A model generated the notes under the pieces. The model saw nothing but the letters and a program-made list of their open reading frames with translations. It searched no databases and was not told where the DNA came from. From the NCBI GenBank assembly GCA_024362935.1, contig JANCRA010000003.1:49327844-49391843 (forward strand): a stretch of 64,000 bases of DNA, written 5' to 3'. Shown here one piece after another: positions 1 through 10,454 of this stretch. Source of the DNA: Setophaga petechia. Lineage: Eukaryota; Chordata; Aves; Passeriformes; Parulidae. Position 1 is the first letter of the stretch; each line of letters begins with the position of its first letter. The position numbers and the translations under genes were made by a program.

Positions 1-560
1 AGGGAGCCGCTGAAGGCAGTGGAGAGGAAGAATTTCTGAAGGCAGAGACACCTTTGCACCTGGCTCACAAAATTAAAAATTAAAGATCTCTGAGGAGATG
101 TTTGCTGTGTTACTCACAGAGCACTCAGGGTGGGGAATGCCGAGCCCCTGGGCCATGCTGTCTTTGCCAGCCCAGCTCTGGACACTGGGGATCATGGTTG
201 CTCCAGGGAGCAGAATCTATGGCTGTGTTCATTCTGACACCAAGACGTTAAAGTCTTACAGCAAAAGTGTGTTAGACTAATAAGAATTTTGAGTCAAAAT
301 TGTGATCATAGTGGAAATATATTCACCGTAGTCGTGTTCAAAGAAACAACAATTTCCAGGTATTTTTATATACTATAATATCCAAGATTTTTTGATAGAT
401 ACTGTCAAAAGTGCTCTTAATATTTTACATCATGGTATAGGTGTTTTGTTTCTTTTAATTACTACCAGAATATGCTGTCTTTCTTAGATTAATGGATAAC
501 TCGTTTTTTCCCAGGTAAACAGTGTTTTATTGGCAGTGCTTCAGTGCTGGTGACGAACCC
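1..560. repeat. Dispersed direct repeat, copy 1
   Basis: This stretch aligns closely with 31304-31830. Both carry 'gaaggcagtgg.gaggaagaatttctgaaggcagagacacc', then 'ggctcacaaaa.taaaaattaaagatct', then an AT-rich tail. A related block also precedes it at 1380-1640 and 31149-31330. No receptor coding sequence was found in it. It may be part of the MRGPR duplication unit or an unnamed interspersed repeat. The element family is not recognised. Confidence 0.55.
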
Positions 561-1070
561 CCTTGCCCTGTCTCCCTGAACTATTAGTGGGTAGGAGGGA
601 GGGGCTGGGGGAAAAAAAAAGTGGTTTAAGGTTTTATATTACTTCTCATTATAATCGTCTGAATCTTTTGAAAATAAATTTTCTTAATACCATTAAATTT
701 GAACCTATTTTTCTATTCTTGGGGGTCTCTCACCTCAGTGCACTTTTTCTCCCACTCCCCATCTCAACTCATGAGGCCTTTGTTGATTTTTGTTTTCCTC
801 TCCTGTGCCCAGCTGAGAGCAGGAGAAGGTGAGTGAACGGCTTTTGTGGGTGCCTGGCATTTGGCCAGTGCCAAACCACGACAGGCTTGCAGCAGGTTAT
901 CAGCATCAGAGCCCACATTTCTTACTGCCAGTACCCTTGATGATGCAATGAAAGCTAATGGAGGCCAGATGTTGGGCTGCTGGGGTGCCCCCTTCTAGCC
1001 CTTCACCAGATCTCATCCTCCTCCTCCTCAGCCTTGGGAATACTTGTGGTTGTATTTTCCTGATCTCACC
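561..1070. other. No gene seen
   Basis: This is mixed-composition non-coding sequence with no recognisable coding exon. Short open frames here have no family features. A short A-run sits near 610-620. Confidence 0.5.
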
Positions 1071-1390
1071 CTTTGCAGGCAGGGACACCTTCCACCTTCC
1101 ACTAGACCGGGCTGCTTCAAACCCCATCCAGCCTGGCCTGGAACACCTCCAGGGGTGGGAAGGCCAGAGCATCTTTGGGAACCTGTGCAGGGCCTCTCCA
1201 CCCTCACAGGGAGAAATATCTTCCCAATATTGCCCCTAACCCTGTTCTCTGGCAGTGGGAAGCCATTCCCCCTTGTTTTGTCACTTCAGGCCTTTGTCCA
1301 ACGCGCCTCTCCAGTTCTTGGAGTCTCTTTAGGCCCTGGAAGGGACTCTAATGTCTCCCTGAAGCCCTTCCATTCTCCAGGCTGAACACC
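1070..1390 (-). mobile_element. CR1-type LINE 3' fragment
   Basis: The sequence reads as the reverse complement of a chicken-repeat-1 3' end. It shows the usual segments 'ttccac..tagaccgggctgcttcaaaccccatccagcctggcc', 'gggaacctgtgcagggcctc' and 'tcttcccaatat'. It resembles the copies at 5293, 15380 and 21085. It is truncated and carries no open reverse transcriptase frame. Confidence 0.7.
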
Positions 1391-1640
1391 CCCAGCTCAG
1401 AGACCTCAGAGAAGCCCCAGGGAGGGGGTTGATGCCCCGTGGAGACAGTGGTGACAAACACAGATGTCACCCTGCTCCTGGAAGGGGGTGGCTGTGCTGA
1501 GGAGCACGGACTCCTCCTCCCCTTGGAGCTGCACCATCCCAGCCTGCTGAGGGAGAGACCATAGCCAGGGCACAGGAAGAATTTCTGAAGGCACGAAACC
1601 ACCAGCAAGGAAATCAGTAAAACCCAGGTTTATATTAAGC
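1380..1640. repeat. Block shared with 31149-31330
   Basis: The segment with 'gaagccccagggaggggg' and 'gtgacaaacacagatgtcaccctgctcctggaagggggtg' recurs at 31149-31330. It lies next to the direct repeat described at 1-560. Its nature is unknown and it shows no coding signature. Confidence 0.5.
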
Positions 1641-1654
1641 AACAGCACAACAAA

Positions 1655-2520
1655 GTGGTGTCTCTCTGTGTGTGTTTGTGTGTGTATTCAACATGGTGTG
1701 ACAAAAGGACAGTGAGGGTAAGGATTAAAAAAAATGGGCAAAAACCTTTACAGCACTCAAATTTAAGAGTATTTCGGTTATACATTAAACTTAGCAATTC
1801 AGCAGAGGAATATCACTTAGCAGCATTTAACCATATTTATGCCTGATACTTGCTTGCAGGCCTGCCCCAGTCAGATGTCTCAGGTACTAACACATCTGGG
1901 AGAGCAGCATTTGTGCCACATTTGCCAGAGCAGATGCAGTCGTGTGTGCATGCAGACAGACAGACAGACATAGAGCCAGGCAGAGTCAGTGCAAGGTCGC
2001 TGTGAGAAATTGCCCTGGCAGGCAGTGAAATGCTCCCTGCGGATCCCTTTGCATCTCCTGCCTGGGCCAAGGGCTGGGCCTGGAGCCCTGGGGGGATGGG
2101 CCCAGGAGGCGTGGGCGTTCGGGGATCAGCCCAGGGCAGCAGGCGGGAGAGATCCCAGCTGGGAGAGGCCCCAGTGCCAGGGAGCTTCTGCTCAGCGCTG
2201 CTGGGCCCAGCACAGCTCCAAGGCTCTCCTTTTGGGCCGCTGCTCACAGGGCCCCAAGGGATGGGCGCCACTCACAGCAATGCTTCACCCTGGCCACACT
2301 TGGGGCCGGCAGCTTCCTGTGACAGTGGGAGAGCAGGGATGCTGTGGCATCCAGGGGAGTCCAGTAATTTCCAAGGCTGTTGATAAAAGCCCAGGAGGTG
2401 GTTGGACAGCAGCAGTTCCTGGGAGCAGAGGGTGTTTCTGATCAGCGCCACAGGAGCTGAGCCCAGGGGCTGCTCCTCAAGGCTGAGGCCTAAGGAGCCT
2501 TTTTGAGATCCCAGTGCAGC
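1655..2520. other. Non-coding flank with MRGPR 3'-flank fragment
   Basis: There is a short TG-rich tract near 1660-1690 and GC-rich sequence at 2000-2300. At 2398-2500 lies a fragment ('cagcagcagttcctgggagcagagggtgtttctgatcagcgcc') also found downstream of the receptor exons at 11446-11540 and 26970-27060. This suggests the remains of another array unit. No gene was recognised. Confidence 0.5.
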
Positions 2521-2524
2521 CTGG

Positions 2525-3045
2525 TTTTAGGAAAATTAATCCACAAACAACAGAGGTTTATGTCCAAAAAGGGGACAGAGGAGTCCTTCGACTTTATTTG
2601 AATAAAGGGAGAGGCCATGGGGCATTCCCCTGGGACCTCTCAGATTTTTGGAGGATGCAGGCTCCCTTTTTATCCTAATTTCCTGGCCAATTTTCCCTTC
2701 TTTCTTTTCCAATTGGCTGAAGTACTTGAGAGGTACAGACTTACCAATACACCCGATACTGAAGATTTCCCTCATATGTATAACCCTCCTGTTTAATTTT
2801 AAATTCTTACAGAATATAGGGTTTTTTCTTCCCCATTGTTTCTTTCATCTTTCAATGTCTAATTTCATTTATCAGCAAGCCTAAAGTTTCTTTGTAAATA
2901 GAAATATCTTTTTCCATTCATCAATCAGTGGACTTCTTCCCATTGTTTCTTTTATCTCCCAGTGCTAGTTGTATCTACCAGCAGACCCACAGCTCGTTTG
3001 TGAAGACAAATCTGCTATTCCTCTCATTAGAAAAGGGATGGGTGA
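2525..3045 (-). mobile_element. Probable solo LTR of an endogenous retrovirus
   Basis: Read on the minus strand, the segment has an LTR-like layout. A TATA-like 'ggataaaaaggg' lies at about 2662-2675. Roughly 70 bases further is an AATAAA signal (2593-2598), followed by a T-rich end. The right boundary is uncertain and no target-site duplication was identified. No viral coding sequence is present. The class is not assigned. Confidence 0.5.
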
Positions 3046-3159
3046 TGCCCCAGCAAAGGGCGGGTGACAGCTTAGGTATTTATTCATCAGGTGAATTAAG
3101 CAGTCCCTCAGCCACAGTCGCAGAGTCCCTCAGTAGTGCAGCGGGAAGATTCAACAGAC

Positions 3160-4083
3160 TCAGAGCACTGTGTCCATGGCAGGATCATGGTTGTAGGCAG
3201 TGTTTTCTTCTGGCTCCTCAAAGACCCTCTGGAGGGAGAGCCGCAGGGACCCCACAGAGCAGGGCCTCCAGCAGCTCCCCACCAGGATGTAGATGAAGGG
3301 TTTGATGCTGCTGTGGATGCAGGTGAGCAGGAAAACAACTTGGGAGGGCACAACGGTGTAGTCGAGGTACTGCAGTAAATTCCAGAGGCTGAGGGGCAGA
3401 GTGAAGAGCACAATGAGGCAGATAACAATGTTGAGTCTCTTGGGTTGCTGCTGCTGGGAGCCAGGCTTGACCTTGATGGAGAGGATTGTGGTGGAAATGA
3501 GCACAACGGGAGCACAGAGGAGAAGGCTGAAGGCATGCACGGAGATGAGAGACACCCAGCAGTGCTCAGACAGCTGGACAAAACACAGAGAAATCATGGT
3601 GGCAAAGACAGTGATGAAAGTGATGAGCAGGGCAAGCACCACCCATGACAGGTGTTGGGGACGATGGCAGCAGAGCCAGAGTGGGCAGTGGATGGACCTG
3701 CACCTCAGGATGCTGATGCCTGTCAGTGTGTACAGACAAAAGGTGTGTGACACCAGTGGCACCCTGAAAAGTAACCACACATACTGCAAGGGCATGATGA
3801 TAGAGCAGGACACATTCCCCAGCAGGAAGAGCAGAGGGGAGGGCAACAGAATGAGGAGGAAGAGGAAGTCCAGAAGAGTCAGCACAAGGATGTAAAGTAT
3901 GGTGCTGTTCCTGGACAAACAGCGGGAGCCAAGGAGCCAGAGCACAGCCCCATTCCCAGCCAGCCCACAGAGGCCGATGAGCAGGGTCACACTGTGTATG
4001 GCCACGCTGGTGACATCTGTCTCACACAGATCATCTCCTTCAGTGGGTGAGGCAGGAGATGGGGACATGGTGCTCACCTCCAT
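3160..4083 (-). CDS. MRGPR-family (Mas-related) G-protein-coupled receptor, intact
   Basis: The exon encodes 307 residues in one block, a usual length for Mas-related receptors, which signal at the plasma membrane through G proteins. Seen: GNG in TM1 (residues 43-45), an LRC motif where the family has ERC (126-128, so Arg3.50 is kept), QQQPKR in the third loop, and a TM7 motif SSIKPFIY (258-265) in place of NPxxY. The frame is open further upstream to 4389, but that stretch is intron and 5' leader. The start MEVSTM is chosen because it matches all paralogues and follows a good acceptor (CCCACTGCAG|GG, exon starting at 4194). An AATAAA on the minus strand lies at 3079-3084. It is the leftmost member of the minus-strand array. 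The ligand is unknown, and the nearest named type may be MRGPRH-like. Confidence 0.85.
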   Translation of the reverse strand: MEVSTMSPSPASPTEGDDLCETDVTSVAIHSVTLLIGLCGLAGNGAVLWLLGSRCLSRNSTILYILVLTLLDFLFLLILLPSPLLFLLGNVSCSIIMPLQYVWLLFRVPLVSHTFCLYTLTGISILRCRSIHCPLWLCCHRPQHLSWVVLALLITFITVFATMISLCFVQLSEHCWVSLISVHAFSLLLCAPVVLISTTILSIKVKPGSQQQQPKRLNIVICLIVLFTLPLSLWNLLQYLDYTVVPSQVVFLLTCIHSSIKPFIYILVGSCWRPCSVGSLRLSLQRVFEEPEENTAYNHDPAMDTVL

Positions 4084-4127
4084 GGATGGACACTGGGCAG
4101 GCAGTGGGATGTGGCCTCTGGCTGTGG

Positions 4128-4175
4128 TCAGAGTGGATGGGCAGTCAGTGCTTGGAGAATCCAGGGATGGACCAT
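4128..4175 (-). promoter_or_regulatory. Short upstream ORF in MRGPR 5' leader
   Basis: An ATG in the coding exon's leader opens a 15-codon frame (MVHPWILQALTAHPL, then TGA) ending about 45 bases before the receptor start. The same peptide frame recurs in the paralogues at 18422-18469 and, starting ML, near 24215-24259 and 28191-28235. It could damp receptor translation. That role is an inference. Confidence 0.5.
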
Positions 4176-4194
4176 GCGGCTCCTCAGCAGCTCC

Positions 4195-4393
4195 CTGCAG
4201 TGGGAAGGATTCAGTGGGGAGGAGTGAGGTGGGAGGGTTGGGCTGTTTGGCAGGGAATGTGAAAGGAAAGCTCAGGGCAGAGGATGGATGACCTGGGCAG
4301 GGCCCTGCGGTCACCGGGAGAGGGTGGCAGGAACAGAGCAGCTGGTGCAGGAGAGGAAGGTGGGGTAGGGAGGAAGGCAAACATTGCACTGAC
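4195..4393 (-). other. Intron of the MRGPR gene (199 bp)
   Basis: The donor is GGGAACAG|GTCAGT, with exon 1 ending at 4394. The acceptor is TTCCCACTGCAG|GGAGCTG, with the coding exon beginning at 4194. Both sites are near-consensus and are repeated in the paralogues. This is the shortest intron of the set, without the 1.1 kb insert carried by three others. Confidence 0.65.
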
Positions 4394-4600
4394 CTGTTCC
4401 CTGTGGGGCAGCAGCAGGCAAAGGGGTCTGTGCAGATCAGCGGCGCTTCCTGGTACCTCTTGCTCCTTTGGGATCCGTGTCCTAAAGCGGCTCCTGCCAG
4501 GTCAGGGACATGAAGGAGAAAGTGCCCAGGTCACCAGGAGCTCCCCATTCCTGTCCTGCTGGCTCCTCTCTGTGCCCTGTCCTGGTGTTGCTCCCCAAGG
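4316..4600 (-). promoter_or_regulatory. Conserved exon 1 / promoter-side block, unit 1
   Basis: A stretch of about 285 bases is almost unchanged between six array units (also 14023-14306, 19715-19998, 24422-24705, 28431-28715 and 34895-35178). It includes the end of the intron, the splice donor at 4392-4393, a non-coding exon 1 and sequence upstream of it. No TATA box was seen. The transcription start is unknown. Conservation exceeds that of the coding exons. Confidence 0.6.
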
Positions 4601-4639
4601 CTCAGTGGGGTCATAGGGCAGGCAGAAGTGGTTTTACAA

Positions 4640-5290
4640 CTTCAGCTACGTCAGAACTCCACCCCCTCTCAGTTATTTATCTTGAATATTTTTTTCTTCA
4701 CCTCAAAGGAAGTGACTTTTTTCACAAGTCCACATGAAGAATTTTGCAAATGGCTCCTCATTTCCTTCTGATTAGAAACATTTCTTCCCTGCAGAATGTC
4801 CCATACTCCAACTGCCTTCTCTCTCTCTACCATTGCTCATTTCTCTTCCCAGAGGGGACAATGACCCTCCAGCAGCAGAGGGATGCTGGTGGTGCTGGTG
4901 ACACTGGGATGCTGCTGAGAGTGCTGGCAGTGCTGGTGAAGCATCAGGGTGGTTGTCAGAAACAGCTCCCATTCTGTGAAGAGTTCCAGAATCATTGCCA
5001 AAGCCTCCGCTGTGCCCAAGGAAGCAAAATCGAGGCAAGAATTCCCATTTTTGCTTTTTCCCTGAAGCTCACAGACCCCAAGGGAAGTACGGCACTCAGG
5101 TGTTTGCAGCCAGGCTATCAGAACTTAGAGCCCACCCTAATTACTGCCAGTCCCCTTGATGATGCAGTGAAAGCTATCAGGGACCAGGGTGCTGTGAACT
5201 CCCTGCCAGCCCATATCCAGAGCTGCTCCTGCTCCTTCTCAGTCCTGGGAACACTTGGGGTCGTTTGTGACACCTGATCCCAGACTGTCC
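4640..5290. other. Promoter-side flank of unit 1, LTR-free
   Basis: At 4640-4800 this flank keeps the uninterrupted sequence ('gaattttgcaaatggctcctcatttcc') that is split by an LTR in four other units. It continues into unit flank shared with 14860-15370 and 20550-21060. No gene is seen. Confidence 0.5.
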
Positions 5291-5292
5291 CT

Positions 5293-5600
5293 TTGCAAGC
5301 AGAGATAATTTCATCTATCCCAGATTGCTCCAAACCCCATCCAACCTGGCCTTGGCAACTGTCAGGGATCCAGGGACAGCCACAGCCTTACAGGGTAGCC
5401 TGTGCCAGGGCCTCACCATCCTCACAGGGAAGGATTTCTTCCCAATATCCAATCTGACCCCACCCTCTGTGAGTGGGAAGCCAATCCCCCTTGTCCTGTC
5501 ACTCCATGCCCTTGCCCAAAGTCCCTCTCCATCTCTCCTGGAGCCCCATCAGCTCCTGGATCATGAAGTGTTTGCACTTGAAAGGATTGGGCTGGTGAGG
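5293..5600 (-). mobile_element. CR1-type LINE 3' fragment
   Basis: This is a reverse-oriented CR1 end with 'ttgctccaaaccccatccaacctggcc', 'gcctgtgccagggcctcacca' and 'cttcccaatatccaatctgaccccaccc'. Paralogous copies sit at the same place in other units (15380, 21085, and a shortened one at 35860), so it was duplicated with the array. Confidence 0.75.
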
Positions 5601-6250
5601 GGATGTGAGATTCCATAGCTGGGGACACAAACACGGTGTCAGCAGGAAGAGAGGTGACAGTTCTGGTCCTAGGGCCAACAGTTTCCAGGAGGAGCATCCC
5701 AGATCCCTGAGGCACATGTCAGCCTGGGTAGGAATCATCTCACCTCAGCTTTTTAGGAATTCCTTAAATTCACTCTAGGCTGCTGTCTGACTCCCGGGCA
5801 GTGTAGAGGATGAGTCAGAGGAAATCTGCAACTTTCTAAGGATTAAAGCCAAGAGAGCAGCATTGATTGCCTTTTCCCAGAAGAAATGACATTGCTGAAA
5901 TCCTAAATCATCCCTCTGCTGTGTGCCTGTGCTCCAGCTCACACGCAGAATTTATTATTGCATGAATCCTCTTGGAAACTGTGAGGTGAAGGTCCGGTGC
6001 CAAATTATGGTATACAAGTGGGAAAACTAGATTTGGACAAGAAATAAAAATTTAGCAGCACATTTGTAGTGCAGGGTCCTAAGGACTCACCCCAGGAAAG
6101 AGAGGGGGCAAGTTCAGCCTTGACCATTCCAGGGAACTTCCTGCAGATCCCGGCCCAGGGACAGCAGCTGGAGGCTTGGAGCTGAGGTGAGAGCACTGCG
6201 GGGAAGTTCTCCAGGCTGCCAGAGGAAACAAGGTCAGACTCTTCTCTTCC
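5600..6250. repeat. Array-unit flank shared with 36070-36520
   Basis: The sequence 'ggcacatgtcagcctgggtaggaatcatct', through to 'aattattgcatgaatcctcttggaaactgtg', aligns with 36150-36520. The first part also aligns with 15710-15850 and 21410-21550. It is non-coding and marks units 1 and 6 as close relatives on this side. Confidence 0.55.
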
Positions 6251-6429
6251 ACCTTCATCAGGGCCTCCTCATTGGGGTGTGTGGTGGTTTTGCACGGGAG
6301 GCATCTACAGAAGTGGCGTCAGTTTCTGTGTAACTGACAATCTGTAGAGCTACTGGGAAAGCTGAGTACGCCTCTGTGAAAAACACATGTTAAAGGTGAA
6401 GAAACTCGGGAAAGCTCCTTCTCTTCTGG

Positions 6430-6710
6430 CGGGTACAGAGGTAACCCAGCTGGGCGGCCCTGCCGCGGGGCCGGGCCCCCTTCCCGGGGCTGCCCCGGCC
6501 CAGCCTCCCGTGCCGGCTGCAGGCAGGGCAGGGGAGGCGGCAGAGCCGATGCTGAGCTAGGCCGTGACTCTGACATCTTGCTCAGCCTCGCCTCTGCCTT
6601 AGGCTGAGCCCCATGGCCCGGCCTGGGCCCCAGGAACAGCCCCGGGCCAGGGCCAGAGGTTTGCCCATCAAATTCTCCCTTCTGGTCCCCGCTCCCCAAA
6701 ACGCCGAGCC
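6430..6710. other. Short CpG-rich, GC-rich island
   Basis: GC content rises sharply, with clustered CpG ('ctgccgcggggccgggcccc'). It could be a small CpG-island promoter, but no associated exon was recognised. Confidence 0.35.
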
Positions 6711-6859
6711 CTGCCTGACCATCTCCAAGCCTTCAGCAAGATATTAACTCGTTCAGTCCTTCAGTCCTCCCTCGAGTGAGAGAAAGGAACAACATACAAG
6801 CATGTAGAAAGCAACATAAAAACATCAAAGTCAGTAGAGGAGCAGTTAGGTTCCAGATG

Positions 6860-7560
6860 GGAGTGTTATGTTTGCCCAATTATCCCTTCATAAAAAAAAC
6901 CAAACAATATTTGAGAGCGCAGCAATTTTAATTGAATAGTTTAGAAAATATATAAATAAGGGATAATTTGGTTCAAATAATACTGCATAAGCAAAAGATA
7001 ACCGCGGGGTAAGGAGTGCAGGGTTCTGGGACCCTTGCCACCTCACATACAAGCTTGCCAAGTAAAAATTACCCCCTTATATGCCATGGGTTAATACCAT
7101 CTCCTCCTATTTTCGGTTCGTCATATTTCTATCTCCGCCCTCATCACCACTTTTACCGCGCATGCGCCACCACTCAGTTTGGCGGTCGCACAAGTCTTTT
7201 GGGGGTCGTCTGATGAAGAGTTCGTAGTCTTCCTCTGTGTCCTTTAATTCACCTTTGGGTTACACATGCGCACCAAGCCAGTACAATGTAAGCCAAGACT
7301 AACATATCACTACATCTACATATCAAGGCAATAAATCCCTTATAATTAGCATTTTCTGGGACCCAACCAGGTTTTGCTTCCTTTCTGCTCATTTTTAGCA
7401 ACTGTATCTTCGGCATCTTTCCTCCTGTCCTTCTGAACATCTGCTGGGAGGGGGTGGGTGGAGCCCCTCCTCTCTCTTCTTTGGCATTACAACTTTTAAC
7501 TATTTTTATTATTCCCAAATATTAATTACTGTACCAATATTGATTACTGTTTCAATTTTA
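6860..7560 (-). mobile_element. Possible ERV LTR remnant
   Basis: On the minus strand the segment has a palindromic GCGCATGCGC-like element (near 7158-7167), a TATA-like 'catataagggg' (near 7075), and sharply different composition from its surroundings. These suggest a retroviral LTR. The boundaries and class are unresolved and no coding frame is intact. Confidence 0.3.
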
Positions 7561-8540
7561 TCAGCCCGAATCATACCCATTTACCACAGGAGGGATAAGG
7601 AGATACCTTGATCTTAAGGCTGAAATCCTCTTGTAAAGTTATAAAGAAAAAACTGTTTCCCTATAACACATGAAAACAGGAAGAGGTGAAGAGTTCCAAT
7701 TGATATTGAACAAAAGCCTCCATACCAAAGTAAGCCAATGTTAAAGCAGCTGTGCTCCTATTAGAAGTTTGAACAGAGAAAGTAGTTCTGTATCCCCAGA
7801 AAAAAAAGAAAAATATTCCTAATTCCTAGAGATGAAGATGATTTTAAAGATAGATAATGAGAACTTTTTCCTTTAAACAACTTGTCTTTAAAACAGTACC
7901 TCATATGTTAACACAGCCCACAAACGCAACTGTGAAAAAACTTGTAGAAAATAAGAGAGACTTCACAATTACAGATTTCCCTGAACATCTACTATACATA
8001 AGAAAATCAAGAACCATGAGAGAAGTATTTTTCTTGTAGAGAAGTCTCCATAACATTAACAAGAGAGACTTCTCTCCCTAGGAGAACTAAAGAAAGTCTA
8101 TTCTAGACTATTCTAAGAAGTAAAACTGACTAAAATTTTAAGTTTTGTTTCTTTACATTGTCAGTAAGACAAAGTCGTAAAGAAAAGTGTTCCGAAAGTT
8201 TAAATCTGATTTATATTATTTTCTCCTTTAGTTACTATGAATAAATTTTTCTTTATGTCCTTTTAAAGTTTTAAACAGACTTTACTTTTCTCCTAATCCT
8301 ACCTCACAACAAGGTAAACTAAACCCACCACACTCATTAGTATGTTAGCAAAAAACCTCAAGTGAAATCTCGCATTAACAAACCAAAACCACTAGGGGGT
8401 GAAATCAGTTTATTGATTTTGGGGGCAGAATTGAGGTCTGTAGGGAATTCAAAGCTATAAACAGTGTGGGGAAAGGGAGGGAATATTGAAACGAGTGTAT
8501 TGCTGAAGGAATCCAGCAGTGTTGCCTTTAGGCGTGGCGA
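7560..8540. other. AT-rich sequence, no gene
   Basis: This is an AT-rich stretch of about 1 kb between two LTR-like segments. No open frame shows a domain signature. It may be decayed retroviral interior, but nothing specific supports that. Confidence 0.35.
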
Positions 8541-8800
8541 CCGGCTTCTAAGTCTGGCACGGTGGCCCAATGCCCAGGGTCACTCGGTCCATAAGCTCCT
8601 GACACCAATGTGGTGGACAGCAAATGGCGTTTATTCAAGGGCCTCGGGGGTTTTTATGGCTTGGGTAGCCTGTGTCATTTCCTTCTGCTCATGTCCGGCT
8701 GGGTGCGGCCAGGCACGGAGCAGTGGTCTAACTACAGAGTGGGGGGATGTCCTGACTGACCGTAGAGCCCGAAATCTTCCACACTCAGGTCCTAACTCAC
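8540..8800 (-). mobile_element. Probable LTR fragment, alpharetrovirus-like R/U5
   Basis: Read on minus, there is a TATA-like 'ccataaaaacccc', then 'gaataaacgccattt', then 'ccaccacattggtgtc'. This order is typical of the R-U5 part of avian retroviral LTRs. Only the LTR is discernible. A target-site duplication was not found. Confidence 0.45.
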
Positions 8801-9154
8801 AACAAAGCAGCTCAGTGATATCAACTGACACCTGAGAGTCCAAGTCAGATCCACCCCAAAGCCATTTGCTCTCTGATATCTCCAGGGGCAATCCTCTCCT
8901 TCTCCTATTGTTTAACTGCTCCAGTTGTGTCCTGTCCATAGCCAGGGAGGAGGAATCTCCCTGGCTTTTGTGACAGGCACACAGGACCAGGCTCCCACAT
9001 CCTGCTTGCCATCTGTCCTGTCCCTCACCCTTCCCTGTGCTGCTCCACATGGAAGCTGTGGGTGGGAAAAGATGGGAAAAGCTATGTTTGGGGACAGCAG
9101 CGTTGCTCTGGTGTGTCTGTTTGTCACCCCTCCAGCTGTGTGAGGGCAGGAGAA

Positions 9155-9545
9155 GCAGCAGAGGTGTCACTGTGAGCACTTTGTCCCCTGCCACGGAGGG
9201 AGCCAGCCCTGCCTGCTGGAGCCAGCCCGGTGGGAAGGCAACCCAGGGGAGCTGGAATGAGGAGAGCCATGACAACTGGAGCCAGTGTGACAACAGGCAG
9301 TGGAGCAAAGTGCCTGTCCCGCTGCTGCTGCTGTGCCTGTGTGGACTGGTGGGAATGGGGCTGTGCTCTGGCTCCTGAGCTTCTGCATCCACAGGAACCC
9401 CATCACTCCCTGTGTGCTCAGCCTGGCCATGGCTGGCTCCACCTTCCTGCACTCCATCACCCTTGCCCTGGGGATCTTTTCTGTCCCAGAGAGCCTCTGT
9501 TACAAGCTGGGCTCGTGGGGTGTGACAGCTGGGCTGAAGGTCTGT
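9155..9545 (+). pseudogene. Inverted MRGPR fragment (N-terminus to about TM3)
   Basis: On the plus strand, opposite to its neighbours, the sequence encodes an MRGPR-like start (VSTLSPATEG, near 9170), a TM1 piece (PLLLLCLCGLVG) and, after a one-base frame change near 9340, GNGAVLWLLSFCIHRNP and an apparent TM2. Similarity stops at about 9540. There the sequence joins the promoter-side block ('gacatgaaggagaaagtgccca', from 9549) that belongs upstream of exon 1 in the other units. It lacks TM4-TM7 and is frame-shifted, so it is a non-functional relic created by an inversion or rearrangement. Confidence 0.6.
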
Positions 9546-9767
9546 GACATGAAGGAGAAAGTGCCCAGATCACGAGGACCTTCCCATTCCCATCCTGCTG
9601 CCTCCTCTCTGTGCCCTGTCCTTGTGTTGCTCCCCAGGGCTGGGTGCAGTCATTGGGCAGTCGGAAATGGTTTTACAAATTTTGCTCCATCGTTGCTTCA
9701 CAGCCTGGGAGTTGCTGATCTTGACTTTCTTTTCGTCCTACAAATTAAGTGGTCTTTTTCTTTTTTC

Positions 9768-10157
9768 TGAGAAATGATTCCTCCTTCTTAAAATTTTAAA
9801 AAGTTTATTAAACTACAGTACGGAACAAAATAAGGTCCAGAGGCACACTGCCCAAAACAGAAACGGGCTTGGTACCATCTTGGTAAGCCAACCCCTGGTA
9901 ATCCATCCCCCACATTCAGACACATTCTGCTTTTCCAGCACAGCTCCTCCTCCGTCCCGCCTTCCCGGAGCTCGTGCAGCGCTTCGGGCTTCGACTGCCC
10001 ACCATGGTCAGAGATCAGCATTACAACTCTCAACATGAACACAGTACTCACATTAGAAAAACTCCAAAGCTTAACAGAGCTTCTTTGAACATTATAGCAC
10101 GCGTAATATTCATTCAACGTTTCTGAGAGTCAATCACCATAGCACCTGTTTCTAACA
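9768..10157 (-). mobile_element. Solo LTR, type B, copy 1
   Basis: On the minus strand it begins TGTTAGAAACAG and ends in TTTCTCA, with an AATAAA-type signal ('tttaataaac') near its 3' end. Four copies share one insertion point (14436-14831, 20129-20520 and 24840-25227). TTTGT flanks the right side here and at copy 4, and the left side of copies 2 and 4, giving a 5 bp target duplication as expected for ERVL-like elements. Uninterrupted sites exist near 4750, 28895 and 35330. Confidence 0.6.
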
Positions 10158-10454
10158 TTTGTGAATGTCTCCTCATTTCCCCCTAATTAGAAACACTCCT
10201 TCCCAGGAGAGTGTCCCATTCTTCAACTGCATTCCCTCACCTGACAGGTTTCTGCCATTCCTCATTTCTGTTCCCTGAGGGGTCACTGTCCCTCCAGCAG
10301 CAGAGGGATGCTGGTGATGCTGGTGGCACTGGAATGCTGCTGGCAGAGCTGCTGAAGCATCTGTCTGCTTGTCAGAAACAACTCCCATTCTGGGAACAGC
10401 TCCATGATCATTGCCAAAACATTCTCAGAGCCAAAGGAAGCACAGCTGAGCGGC

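Noticed and set aside
4084..4389. In-frame N-terminal extension of the receptor at 3160-4083 (102 more residues)
   Set aside because: The stretch crosses a consensus acceptor and donor and is Pro/Ser-rich without a signal peptide. The Met at 4083 matches all paralogues.
6860..8800. Complete endogenous retrovirus
   Set aside because: Two LTR-like pieces are near each other but look unrelated, and nothing between them reads as viral genes.
9788..10117. Minus-strand open frame of about 100 codons conserved in four copies (also 14486, 20172 and 24888)
   Set aside because: It lies inside the type B LTR. Differences between copies are mostly replacements rather than silent, and no domain is recognisable. 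Recent duplication explains the open frame.
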